NCBI GenBank assembly: GCA_938092005.1
Contig: CALKOU010000002.1
Coordinates: 154,454 to 218,453 of the forward strand
DNA length: 64,000 nt
Direction: 5' to 3'
Source of the DNA: an uncultured Flavobacteriaceae bacterium
GTDB lineage: Bacteria > Bacteroidota > Bacteroidia > Flavobacteriales > Flavobacteriaceae
Part shown: one piece after another, positions 49,727-57,564 of the stretch
Layout: each line of letters opens with the position of its first letter
How positions within the stretch are numbered: the stretch's first letter is position 1
The notes under the pieces: generated by a model
What the model was told of the DNA's origin: nothing
Seen by the model: only the letters and a program-made list of their open reading frames with translations
The model's database searches: none
Position numbers and translations under genes: made by a program

Positions 49727-50044
49727 ATGGCTATGGATACAGAAGCACTTGGTGAAAAAATTGTTCGGGTACTTAAAACAATCTATGATCCCGAAATTCC
49801 TGTTGATATTTATGAGCTTGGACTTATCTATGACGTTTTTGTAAACGAAGATAACGACGTGAAAATTCTCATGACCCTGACCACACCAAACTGCCCAGTG
49901 GCAGAAAGTTTGCCACAAGAAGTTAAAGAAAAAGTTCGGGAATTGGACGAAGTCAATGAAGTTGAGCTTGAACTCACCTTTGACCCACCATGGACACGTG
50001 ACTTGATTAGTGAAGAAGCAAAACTAGAACTCGGGTTTTTGTAA
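49727..50044 (+). CDS. MIP18/DUF59 Fe-S assembly factor (SufT-like)
   Basis: This 105-residue DUF59/MIP18-family protein is the SUF-associated type. The diagnostic stretch is DPEIPVDIYELGLIYDV (about 22-38), followed by TTPNCPVAESLP with the conserved Cys and FDPPWTRDLIS. Relatives (SufT, Cia2, PaaD) help mature Fe-S proteins. It is 2 bases after sufE, and its TAA overlaps the next ATG by one base. Confidence 0.92.
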   Translation: MAMDTEALGEKIVRVLKTIYDPEIPVDIYELGLIYDVFVNEDNDVKILMTLTTPNCPVAESLPQEVKEKVRELDEVNEVELELTFDPPWTRDLISEEAKLELGFL

Positions 50045-50550
50045 TGGGAGATCAAATTGTCAATCGAGTGGCAAATAGTGCGCTACAGGTCATTGATTTA
50101 GAAACGCTATATCAAGAAGGCACACGTACCCTACTTTCCATCACAGACTTTTTGGATGAAGGCGTAGTATTACGCGAGCAGTCTTTTCGAGAACGACTTA
50201 AATCCCACAATTGGCAAGCGTATCAAAACCATTTGGTTGCCGTGTATTGTCCGCAAGACGTACTTGTGCCGCAATGGGCAACACTACTCCTGGTAACGTA
50301 TTTGCAGCCCGTAACGCAATTTGTATTGGTAGGAAACCTCAACGATTTGGAGCAGCAACTGTTTAGCGAGAAATTGGCACAAATAGACTTCGCTGCCTAT
50401 CAAGATGGTATGGTGATGATTAAAGGCTGTTCTAATAAGCCCGTACCGCAACAGGCCTTAGGATTATTAGCTGCAAAACTTACCCCCATTGTGAAAAAAT
50501 TATCCTACGGAGAAGCCTGTTCTTCTGTACCTTTGTATAAGAAACCCTAA
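50044..50550 (+). CDS. DUF2480 family protein
   Basis: This 168-residue protein belongs to DUF2480, a family I know as occurring beside suf genes in Bacteroidota. The recognisable parts are IVNRVANSALQVIDLE at the start and IKGCSNKPVPQQAL near 139-152. No signal peptide or membrane segment. The start overlaps the preceding stop (TAATG). The function is unknown; the position suggests a link to cluster assembly or sulfur metabolism. Confidence 0.85.
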   Translation: MGDQIVNRVANSALQVIDLETLYQEGTRTLLSITDFLDEGVVLREQSFRERLKSHNWQAYQNHLVAVYCPQDVLVPQWATLLLVTYLQPVTQFVLVGNLNDLEQQLFSEKLAQIDFAAYQDGMVMIKGCSNKPVPQQALGLLAAKLTPIVKKLSYGEACSSVPLYKKP

Positions 50551-50562
50551 ATTTGATTACTT

Positions 50563-51441
50563 ATGATTCGATTCATCATATTCGCTTTAATCTGTTCACA
50601 ACTATTACTAGCGCAAGACCCCACACCCGAACAAAATGAAGAGTGGAAAAAAGGTGGAAAAGCAACCTTACTTTTTAACCAATCCGCGTTTAGCGAGTGG
50701 GCTTCTGGTGGACAAAACAGCGTATCGCTTAGTTTTCATACAGATTATGATCTAAGTTATAAGAAAAACGGCTGGAACTGGGACACCAAATTTTTAGGTG
50801 ATTTTGGATTAACAAAACTAAGCGGCACCAAGTTTTTGCGCAAAACTAATGACCGCTTTGACTTGCAGTCTTTTTTGGGAAAAAAGTTCAGTAAGGAATG
50901 GAGCTACTCGACCGTTTTTGCTATAAAAACACAGTTTGCACGAGGATACACCTTTGGTAAAGATGATGAAGGAAATGAAACACGAAATTTACGGACGCAT
51001 TTTTTCTCTCCCGTTTATGTTCAATTAGGGGTTGGACTTTATTGGAAAAAATCTAAAAACCTTTGGGTAAACGTGGCGCCGTTTACACAACGACTTACGC
51101 TGGTAAGCAGAAAATTTACGATGGATTTAGCAGAAGGAAAAGAATATTTTGGGGTGCGTAAAGGTGATAATCACCGCTTTGAATTGGGTGCCTCCGTAAA
51201 TGCTTTTTATAAATTCTCCCCTTTAGAAAACATAACTTTAGAACAACGCTTGGGGCTCTATTCCGATTACTTAGATAAAGCTAAAAATGTGGATTTAGAC
51301 TACCAAGTAAGTGCCGAAATGAGGGTTAATGAATACATCACCACTAACCTTATCATGCAGTTTGTGTATGACGATAATGCGGTTCAACGTTTACAAGTAC
51401 GTGAAGTCTTTGGCGTTGGAGTTCGCATGGATTTGAAGTAA
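50563..51441 (+). CDS. DUF3078 outer-membrane protein, first of a tandem pair
   Basis: This 292-residue exported protein has signal peptide MIRFIIFALICSQLLLAQ. DUF3078 proteins look like outer-membrane barrels: WKKGGKATLLFNQSAFSEW and SLSFHTDYDLSYKKNGWNWD are family hallmarks, and the end FGVGVRMDLK is beta-strand-like. It follows DUF2480 by 12 bases. Its neighbour at 51515 is a clear paralog. Confidence 0.87.
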   Translation: MIRFIIFALICSQLLLAQDPTPEQNEEWKKGGKATLLFNQSAFSEWASGGQNSVSLSFHTDYDLSYKKNGWNWDTKFLGDFGLTKLSGTKFLRKTNDRFDLQSFLGKKFSKEWSYSTVFAIKTQFARGYTFGKDDEGNETRNLRTHFFSPVYVQLGVGLYWKKSKNLWVNVAPFTQRLTLVSRKFTMDLAEGKEYFGVRKGDNHRFELGASVNAFYKFSPLENITLEQRLGLYSDYLDKAKNVDLDYQVSAEMRVNEYITTNLIMQFVYDDNAVQRLQVREVFGVGVRMDLK

Positions 51442-51481
51442 CAAATCTTCCGTTATTGGGAGCTATTTCTGTTTTCTTTTT

Positions 51482-51489
51482 TATTTTTG
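51482..51489 (+). promoter_or_regulatory. -7 box upstream of the second DUF3078 gene
   Basis: TATTTTTG matches TAnnTTTG 25 bases before the ATG at 51515. It suggests the second paralog can be transcribed on its own; no clear TTTG box. Confidence 0.4.
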
Positions 51490-51514
51490 TACTTCGAACC
51501 TGAATCAAATTATT

Positions 51515-52384
51515 ATGAAAAACTACTTATGGATGCTCCTTTTCTGTGGCATTTTATCTTTTGCACAAGAACCCCTAGAGACTTCAAACTGGAAAAAAAG
51601 CGGCAACGCTTCGTTATTGTTTAATCAAGCTACCTTTAGCAATTGGGTCTTAGGTGGAGAAAATAATGTTTCGCTTAATTTCTTAGCTGATTATACCCTA
51701 AACTATAAAAAAGACACCTGGACATGGGACACTACCTTTTTACTGGATTACGGACTTGCCAAAACAAGTGGTAGTTCGTTTTATAAAAAAACAAGTGACC
51801 GGTTTGAAATACAATCCTTACTCGGCAAACAATTTGCCAAGCTATGGAGTTATTCAGCGTTTTTAGGATTTAAAACGCCTTTCAGCAAAGGGTATGACTA
51901 TAGCACTGATACGAACGGAAAGGAGATCCGCATTGAAAAATCAAGCTTCTTATCACCTGCATACTTGCAGTTGGGATTTGGTCTTAGCTGGAAAGAACAC
52001 GATAATCTTTGGGTAAATTTTGCACCTATAAGTCCCCGTTTTACTTTTGTCAGCAAAACGTTTACCCAAAACTTAGCTCCCGACACCACTTATTTTGGAG
52101 TAGAAAAAGGAAAAAGCTCGCGTCTTGAGTTTGGAGGAGCCATAAATGCTTTTTGGCTTACTGAATTGCTTAAAAACGTCCGTTTTGAGCAACGCCTTGG
52201 GTTGTTTAGCAATTATCTTGACAAGCCCAAAAATGTAGATTTGGATTATCAAGCTACGCTGAATATGGAAGTCAACAAAAACCTTTCTGCCAATATTATC
52301 GTACAGCTCGTTTATGACGACAATGCGGTTCAAGAGTTACAGGTACGTGAAGTCTTTGGAATTGGAATACAAATGGCATTGTAG
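51515..52384 (+). CDS. DUF3078 outer-membrane protein, second of a tandem pair
   Basis: This 289-residue paralog of the preceding gene keeps the same order of motifs (WKKSGNASLLFNQATFSNW, DTWTWDTTFLLDYGL, LEFGGAINAFW, VREVFGIGIQMAL) after signal peptide MKNYLWMLLFCGILSFAQ. The two differ throughout, so the duplication is old. It has its own probable promoter box, which could allow separate expression. Function unknown. Confidence 0.87.
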   Translation: MKNYLWMLLFCGILSFAQEPLETSNWKKSGNASLLFNQATFSNWVLGGENNVSLNFLADYTLNYKKDTWTWDTTFLLDYGLAKTSGSSFYKKTSDRFEIQSLLGKQFAKLWSYSAFLGFKTPFSKGYDYSTDTNGKEIRIEKSSFLSPAYLQLGFGLSWKEHDNLWVNFAPISPRFTFVSKTFTQNLAPDTTYFGVEKGKSSRLEFGGAINAFWLTELLKNVRFEQRLGLFSNYLDKPKNVDLDYQATLNMEVNKNLSANIIVQLVYDDNAVQELQVREVFGIGIQMAL

Positions 52385-52415
52385 AAATCCGATGGTACCA
52401 CATCGTATCCTTGTG

Positions 52416-52432
52416 CGGCTATGCCGTTTTTT
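52416..52432 (+). terminator. Weak intrinsic terminator after the DUF3078 pair
   Basis: CGGC-TAT-GCCG followed by six T lies 32 bases after the stop codon. The 4-bp stem is short, and a second small hairpin (CGATG/CATCG, 52390-52405) precedes it. Confidence 0.35.
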
Positions 52433-52457
52433 AAGTTTTGTAATATTTTATCTAGTG

Positions 52458-54404
52458 CTATATTAAATTTACATCTGTGATCACTTCCAATAAAGCCGGA
52501 CCATCACAAGCTTTTAGTTTTTCCATTGCAGGAATTAAATCTTCTAATTTTTCTACTCGAATTCCTAATGCACCACAGTTTTGAGCATACTTTGCAAAGC
52601 TTGGATTAGAAAGGGTCGTTTGCCAAACGTCAACTTCTGCTGCTCGTTGTTCTTTGGAAATTTTTCCTAATTCTGAATTGTTTAACACAATGTGCTTAAT
52701 GTTCATGTTGTATTTAACCAACGTATTTATCTCGGCTAGATATTGACCTAATCCCCCATCTCCTGAAACCGACCAAATAGGTCTTTGATGCCCCTGGGCT
52801 GCCCATGCTCCCATGGCTGCTGGCAATGCAAAGCCTATAGAACCTAAGTAACCTGACATTAAAATGGCTTGATGTTTTGGTTCAAAATAACGTCCAAAAG
52901 AGTAGGTATTATTGCCTACATCAACAGCAATAACTGCATTTTCTGGGATTACTTTATTCATGGCATCAAAAACGGCAATGGAACTCAACCCATTTCCGCA
53001 ATCCTTTAGTCGGCTCTCTTTTTCTTCTTTCCAAAGACTCCATCGGTTATCAATTTCAGCTCTTTGATTTGTGGTGTTGGTCTTTCCTTGTGTTTGAGAT
53101 TTTAATAGCTGTACCGTTTCCGAAATTTCGCCCCATAGCGCAACGTCCACTTTATGGAATTTACTTAACGCCATAGGGTCAACATCAACTTGAATGATGG
53201 GTTTTTTGGGTGTTATTCCCGTATGGTTAGAAAACGATGCCCCAAAAACCATAAGCAAATCACTCTCGTTCATAAACCAAGAAGCTATGGGCGTTCCGCT
53301 TCGTCCTAACACCCCGCAGCCTAGCGGATGATTATCCGCTATCAGTCCTTTCCCCTTAAATGTTGTGATAACGGGGCAGTCTAAACTTTCGGCATACGAA
53401 ATGATGGCCTCCATCTCAAAACGTGCACCATGACCAACAATGATAACAGGTCTTTTCGCCTTTTTTATCAAGTTCGTAGCTTCTTCAAGCATTTCTTTCG
53501 GAGGCGAGATATTAAATGGCGTAATTCTATTTTTTGGTGTTTGCGATTTGGCATTATCTGGTTTTTCTTTAAATGCAACTTCGTCAGGAAATGTTAGGTG
53601 AACTACATCTCGTTTAATTAAGGCTGTTTTTACAGCCAACGACATCAGCTCGCTATGATTTGAGTTGAGGTGGACAGCGTGATTAAACTGAGACACGCTA
53701 TCAAATGCCTTTACTAAATCTACTTCTTGAAAAGCACCAGTGCCAACAACTTGTGTGTTCACTTGACCTGAAAGTGCCAGAAGTGGTGCTCTATCTACTT
53801 TGGCATCCCACATACCTGTGAACATATTGGTAGCTCCTGGGCCGGCAATGCCAAAACAAGCAGCAGGTTTGCCCGTTAGCTTGGCATATCCCGACGCAGC
53901 GAAAGCTGCAGCACCCTCGTGTCTAACTCCAAAATAGTGAAGGTTACCTTTTTTCTCTTGCCGTCGCATAGCATCAGCGACACCCAAATTGCTATGGCCT
54001 ACCATACCAAAAACGGTATTAACTCCCCAATTGACCATAGTCTCAACCATGACATCAGAGATGGTGTCTTTGTGGGGTTCTTCTTCGGGGATGGCTACAT
54101 AAATTGAATTATCTTCTTCTTTAACTTCAAACGTATTAACACCATCGTCAAAACCACCTGGAGGGATACCCGTGCAGGGGTCAAAATCCCAACCGTGCCA
54201 TGGACAACGTAGCATGCCGTTTTCAATAGACCCTTCTCCCAGCGGTCCGCCTTGGTGTGGACATCTGTTGTCTAAAGCAGAAAATTTACCATTGTAATGC
54301 GTCAAGCAAATTCCCTGATGACCAGCAGTTACTGTTTTAACCCTTCCTTCAGGTAATATTTTTTTATGGGTTAGTACTTTGTGCCAAATGCTATTTTTAC
54401 TCAT
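52458..54404 (-). CDS. Rieske [2Fe-2S] domain fused to ThDP-dependent oxidase-like enzyme
   Basis: This 648-residue fusion has two parts. Residues 1-108 are a Rieske domain with ligands Cys48, His50, Cys67 and His70 (CPHQGG, CPWHGW). Residues ~112-648 are a full ThDP enzyme of the acetolactate synthase/pyruvate oxidase family. The cofactor-activating Glu163 lies in RHEGAAAFAASGYAKL, a Rossmann-like middle domain follows, and the ThDP-Mg motif starts at GDG (548-550) and ends at NN (575-576), 27 residues on. Like PoxB it has the GHSNLGVADAMRR and FGIAGPGATNM segments. No signal peptide. The fused cluster suggests electrons from the keto-acid decarboxylation leave through the Rieske centre rather than to oxygen. 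It is the last gene of a five-gene operon and overlaps the previous one by 4 bases. Confidence 0.88.
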   Translation of the reverse strand: MSKNSIWHKVLTHKKILPEGRVKTVTAGHQGICLTHYNGKFSALDNRCPHQGGPLGEGSIENGMLRCPWHGWDFDPCTGIPPGGFDDGVNTFEVKEEDNSIYVAIPEEEPHKDTISDVMVETMVNWGVNTVFGMVGHSNLGVADAMRRQEKKGNLHYFGVRHEGAAAFAASGYAKLTGKPAACFGIAGPGATNMFTGMWDAKVDRAPLLALSGQVNTQVVGTGAFQEVDLVKAFDSVSQFNHAVHLNSNHSELMSLAVKTALIKRDVVHLTFPDEVAFKEKPDNAKSQTPKNRITPFNISPPKEMLEEATNLIKKAKRPVIIVGHGARFEMEAIISYAESLDCPVITTFKGKGLIADNHPLGCGVLGRSGTPIASWFMNESDLLMVFGASFSNHTGITPKKPIIQVDVDPMALSKFHKVDVALWGEISETVQLLKSQTQGKTNTTNQRAEIDNRWSLWKEEKESRLKDCGNGLSSIAVFDAMNKVIPENAVIAVDVGNNTYSFGRYFEPKHQAILMSGYLGSIGFALPAAMGAWAAQGHQRPIWSVSGDGGLGQYLAEINTLVKYNMNIKHIVLNNSELGKISKEQRAAEVDVWQTTLSNPSFAKYAQNCGALGIRVEKLEDLIPAMEKLKACDGPALLEVITDVNLI

Positions 54405-54775
54405 AATGAAAGGTTTTGTTGTCTGATTTTGATGGCCTTAAACGAATAAACAATTAGTAAAAAAATAGATGCGCCAATACTCAATCCGCCAAGGACTAAA
54501 ACGCACTTTGATAGCAGACTAAACTGAGGCGCTAATGCGGCTATAATTCCTGAAAAGAGGAACTTAAAAAGCCCTGCATATTGTAGTGCTGCTGCCCAAC
54601 TGAGTTTTTTAAGTTGATGGAGTTTCAGTTCAATTATCCGCTTATACTTTTTTTCTTTTGTTGTTTTAAGACTGGTAATTTCTGCGTTCAGGCTCAATAA
54701 GATATTAGACGTTGACAAAATAATTAAGCCAACCCCTGGAATAATTGTAAAAGGGATATACCATTCCATACCCAT
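54401..54775 (-). CDS. Small membrane protein (DUF2721-like) in the Rieske-ThDP operon
   Basis: This 124-residue protein has three or so hydrophobic segments: YIPFTIIPGVGLIILSTSNI (6-25), a middle stretch around YAGLFKFLFSGIIAAL (about 66-81), and CVLVLGGLSIGASIFLLIVY near 91-110. Between the first two lies a charged helix (KTTKEKKYKRIIELKLHQLK). The layout resembles DUF2721 proteins, though I am not certain. Its last 4 bases overlap the Rieske-ThDP gene and its first base is shared with the stop of the DUF1622 gene. Confidence 0.75.
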   Translation of the reverse strand: MGMEWYIPFTIIPGVGLIILSTSNILLSLNAEITSLKTTKEKKYKRIIELKLHQLKKLSWAAALQYAGLFKFLFSGIIAALAPQFSLLSKCVLVLGGLSIGASIFLLIVYSFKAIKIRQQNLSL

Positions 54776-55125
54776 TAATCTTCCTTTTCTGAGTGAATCT
54801 CTTTCATCTCATTACCTAAAAAGTATCCTATTCCTGTTCGCAAAACAATCATTACAGACAACTCAATAAGCTTTTCTGTGTTTATATCCATTATGGTGTG
54901 AATGATGTCAGAGGCGATCAAAAAGTCTAATGCCAAAAGAATATAAATCCCCAATTGACAGCGCAGCAATTGTAGTTTTTGAATGGGAACATTAAACCAA
55001 TTCTTTACAAGTTCTTGGCGTAAAAACTTAATTAGGAGTTTTGCAAAACCATAGACCAAAATGGAAACACCTATTATATCTATTCCTTCAGAAATAGCTA
55101 CAAAAAAGGATTTAATTGCATTCAT
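54775..55125 (-). CDS. DUF1622 membrane protein in the Rieske-ThDP operon
   Basis: This 116-residue membrane protein fits DUF1622: IDIIGVSILVYGFAKLLIKF near the start, LRCQLGIYILLALDFLIASD in the middle (LxLALxFLIAxDII is the family mark), and VMIVLRTGIGYFLGNEMKEI near the end. Three spans are predicted. Function unknown. The gene overlaps its upstream neighbour by 4 bases (ATGA). Confidence 0.82.
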   Translation of the reverse strand: MNAIKSFFVAISEGIDIIGVSILVYGFAKLLIKFLRQELVKNWFNVPIQKLQLLRCQLGIYILLALDFLIASDIIHTIMDINTEKLIELSVMIVLRTGIGYFLGNEMKEIHSEKED

Positions 55126-55406
55126 AGGTTTGAATATTTTGTTTTACACGTAGGACACTCAAAGCTGTTATTGCCTTTTTTCAATCTGATTCCATCTAGG
55201 TGCGTTATTACAAAGTCTTGAATAAATGCATGTTTTGCCTGGTGATTATTTACATCTATCTGCTGATCTTTGTACATTGTCCTAATTTGGTTATCATATT
55301 TCTGATTCCCCCAACAATTAGGACAATATCCTACTGGAGGTTTCCTTTTGTTTTTTTTACTTGAGTTAGACAACAGTGTTCCTATGTAACTAAGCACAAG
55401 CATCAT
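55122..55406 (-). CDS. Zinc-ribbon-like protein in the Rieske-ThDP operon
   Basis: This 94-residue protein has a CPNC pair (in VGYCPNCWGNQ) and a second CPTC pair close to the C-terminus (FECPTCKTKY), together a likely four-Cys zinc or iron site. The first ~15 residues are hydrophobic. The frame is open to 55478, but ATG at 55406 comes one base after the stop of the reductase gene and has AAAAGG before it, so I chose it; the longer form would overlap the upstream gene by 71 bases. Family not recognised. Confidence 0.72.
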   Translation of the reverse strand: MMLVLSYIGTLLSNSSKKNKRKPPVGYCPNCWGNQKYDNQIRTMYKDQQIDVNNHQAKHAFIQDFVITHLDGIRLKKGNNSFECPTCKTKYSNL

Positions 55407-55407
55407 A

Positions 55408-56166
55408 TTACCTTTTATGCTCTGGGCTGCTAAATCCTGCTTGGCAACCGGCTTGCCATTGATCGGGTAAGTTTCCATAAGCAGGCACTCCGCCTTGGTC
55501 TTTTAGCATGCGTGCTAAGTGCAAGCAATTCCACACCAAAAAGCTTGTGTTGCGGTTTGTAAAGTCATTTTCAGGTCCACCCGAACCTTGATCTCTATAT
55601 GATGGCCCTGGGCCTGCCTCACCCATCCAGCCGGCATCTGCTTGAGGTGGCACCGTATAGCCAATATGTGACAGTGAAAACAAAATGTTCATGGCACAAT
55701 GCTTTACACCATCTTCATTTCCTGTGATAAGCGTTGCGCCAACTTTTCCATAATCACGGTATTGTCCTTTGTCATTGAATTGGTGTGTATAGCCATACAT
55801 CCGTTCTAACGTTCTGTTACAAACAGAAGATTTTTCACCCAGCCATACAGACGTACACAAAATTAATATGTCGCAAGCATCCACCTCGCGCTGAATGATG
55901 GGCCAATCGTCTTTATCCCACTCGGCTGTTTCTGACATGTCTAGCCCCAAGCCTGCAGGAATGTCATAGTCCACCGGCCTGATTACTTTTGTAGAAGCCC
56001 CAACAGACTCAAATACCATTTGGGCTTTTTCAATTAATCCTTCTGTGTGTGAAAGCACAGGGGTTCGGTTTAAGGTACAATTAAGAAACAACACCTTTAA
56101 GTCGTCATAACGAGCTGGTGGGTTTTCACAGTGTTTCTTGGTTAAGTCTTGAAGTTGTTTACTCAT
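55408..56166 (-). CDS. Flavodoxin-family / NADPH-dependent FMN reductase-like protein
   Basis: This 252-residue protein has a flavodoxin-like fold: LKVLFLNCTLNRTPVLSHTE provides the first strand and phosphate loop, then ILILCTSVWLGEKSSVC, VGATLITGNEDGVKHCAMNI and PQADAGWMGEAGPGPSY. These match a conserved bacterial flavodoxin/NADPH-dependent oxidoreductase group. It is the first gene of the operon that ends in the Rieske-ThDP enzyme, so it could shuttle electrons to or from it. A GC-rich palindrome lies 19 bases upstream. Confidence 0.88.
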   Translation of the reverse strand: MSKQLQDLTKKHCENPPARYDDLKVLFLNCTLNRTPVLSHTEGLIEKAQMVFESVGASTKVIRPVDYDIPAGLGLDMSETAEWDKDDWPIIQREVDACDILILCTSVWLGEKSSVCNRTLERMYGYTHQFNDKGQYRDYGKVGATLITGNEDGVKHCAMNILFSLSHIGYTVPPQADAGWMGEAGPGPSYRDQGSGGPENDFTNRNTSFLVWNCLHLARMLKDQGGVPAYGNLPDQWQAGCQAGFSSPEHKR

Positions 56167-56184
56167 GGTTTTTACGTTTTAAAG

Positions 56185-56198
56185 TTGGGGTGCCCCAA
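56185..56198. promoter_or_regulatory. GC-rich palindrome upstream of the Rieske-ThDP operon
   Basis: TTGGGG-TG-CCCCAA is a perfect inverted repeat 19 bases before the first start codon of the minus-strand operon. It could be an operator or an mRNA leader hairpin. No Bacteroidota -7 box was found in the 183-base gap to hflX. Confidence 0.4.
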
Positions 56199-56349
56199 AC
56201 GTTCATTATCAATTTATTAATGCGCAACTACGCTGAACAGCAATATGCCGTTCATGGCAAATCCCAAAAAGTCTTAAAAAAAGCTAGAAAAATCTTAGTT
56301 TGAAGAACAGATTTGGGGTTTGTTCACTGCTAATATAACAAAAAATATT

Positions 56350-57564
56350 TTACTCTTCTTCTACTTCAATCTCTGGATAGAGAAAGTGGTTGTAGGGAAA
56401 TCGCGTGATGTGTTGCTCTCGTACTTTTTGATATACACGGTTTCGGAAGTGTTCCATGTTTGTTTTTTTAGCAGCCGAAATAAATACTGCATCGCCTTGC
56501 GTCTTGGCCATCCACGTTTCTTTCCACTCGTCTAGGCTGTAGTGTTCACTACTGCGCTCAATCATCAAATCGGTTTCGTCAAATGCCTCGGGGGTATAGG
56601 CGTCAATTTTATTAAACACCATCAGCGTAGGTTTGTCTTGTACCTTAAGCTCAGCCAATAGTTCATTTACAGACGCAATATGCGATTCAAACTGCGGGTG
56701 TGCAATATCAACCACATGTAATAGCAAATCGGCCTCGTGCACTTCGTCAAGGGTACTTTTAAAGCTTTCTACCAACTGAGTAGGCAGTTTCCGAATAAAG
56801 CCAACAGTATCAGACAACAAAAAAGGCAGGTTGCCAACGACTACCTTTCGCACAGTCGTGTCGAGCGTAGCAAAGAGCTTGTTTTCTGCAAACACATCGC
56901 TTTTACTAAGCACATTCATTAGCGTAGACTTTCCCACATTGGTATAACCGACAAGTGCTACACGAATGAGGGCACCCCGATTACCACGTTGGGTAGCCAT
57001 TTGTCTATCAATGGTTTTTAATTTCTTTTTAAGTAGTGATATTTTGTCACGTACAATACGGCGGTCTGTTTCAATTTCGGTTTCTCCAGGTCCACGCATC
57101 CCGATACCTCCACGCTGACGCTCCAAGTGCGTCCATAACCCTTTGAGTCGGGGCAACAAGTACTGATATTGTGCCAATTCCACTTGTGTGCGGGCATAAC
57201 TGGTTTTGGCACGCTGCGCAAAAATGTCTAAAATAAGCCCCGTGCGATCTAAAATCTTACATTTTAATAGCTCTTCAATATTGCTTTGTTGGGCGGGTGT
57301 AAGTTCATCATCAAAAACCACAGTGCTGATATCGTGTGTTTTCACATAGGCTTGAACATCTTCCATTTTCCCACTTCCAATAAAGGTTTTGGGATGTGGC
57401 GTTTCTAATTTTTGAGTAAAGCGTTTGAGTACTTTTCCACCTGCAGTTAGGGTTAAAAAAGCAAGCTCGTCCATATAGTCGCTTAGCTGTTGTGCGCTTT
57501 GCTCTTGGTTTATAATTCCAACCAATACGGCGTATTCGTACTGATGCTTTTTTTGTTCAATCAT
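56350..57564 (-). CDS. hflX: GTPase HflX
   Basis: HflX is a ribosome-binding GTPase that splits stalled ribosomes. The 404-residue protein has the N-terminal HflX domain (GKVLKRFTQK, GSGKMEDVQAYV), the linker GGIGMRGPGETEIETDRR and the G domain: G1 GYTNVGKSTLMN (about 206-217), G3 DTVGFIRKLP, G4 NKID, G5 ISAAK. Length is normal. It overlaps the end of the LpxH-like gene by 8 bases. Confidence 0.95.
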   Translation of the reverse strand: MIEQKKHQYEYAVLVGIINQEQSAQQLSDYMDELAFLTLTAGGKVLKRFTQKLETPHPKTFIGSGKMEDVQAYVKTHDISTVVFDDELTPAQQSNIEELLKCKILDRTGLILDIFAQRAKTSYARTQVELAQYQYLLPRLKGLWTHLERQRGGIGMRGPGETEIETDRRIVRDKISLLKKKLKTIDRQMATQRGNRGALIRVALVGYTNVGKSTLMNVLSKSDVFAENKLFATLDTTVRKVVVGNLPFLLSDTVGFIRKLPTQLVESFKSTLDEVHEADLLLHVVDIAHPQFESHIASVNELLAELKVQDKPTLMVFNKIDAYTPEAFDETDLMIERSSEHYSLDEWKETWMAKTQGDAVFISAAKKTNMEHFRNRVYQKVREQHITRFPYNHFLYPEIEVEEE

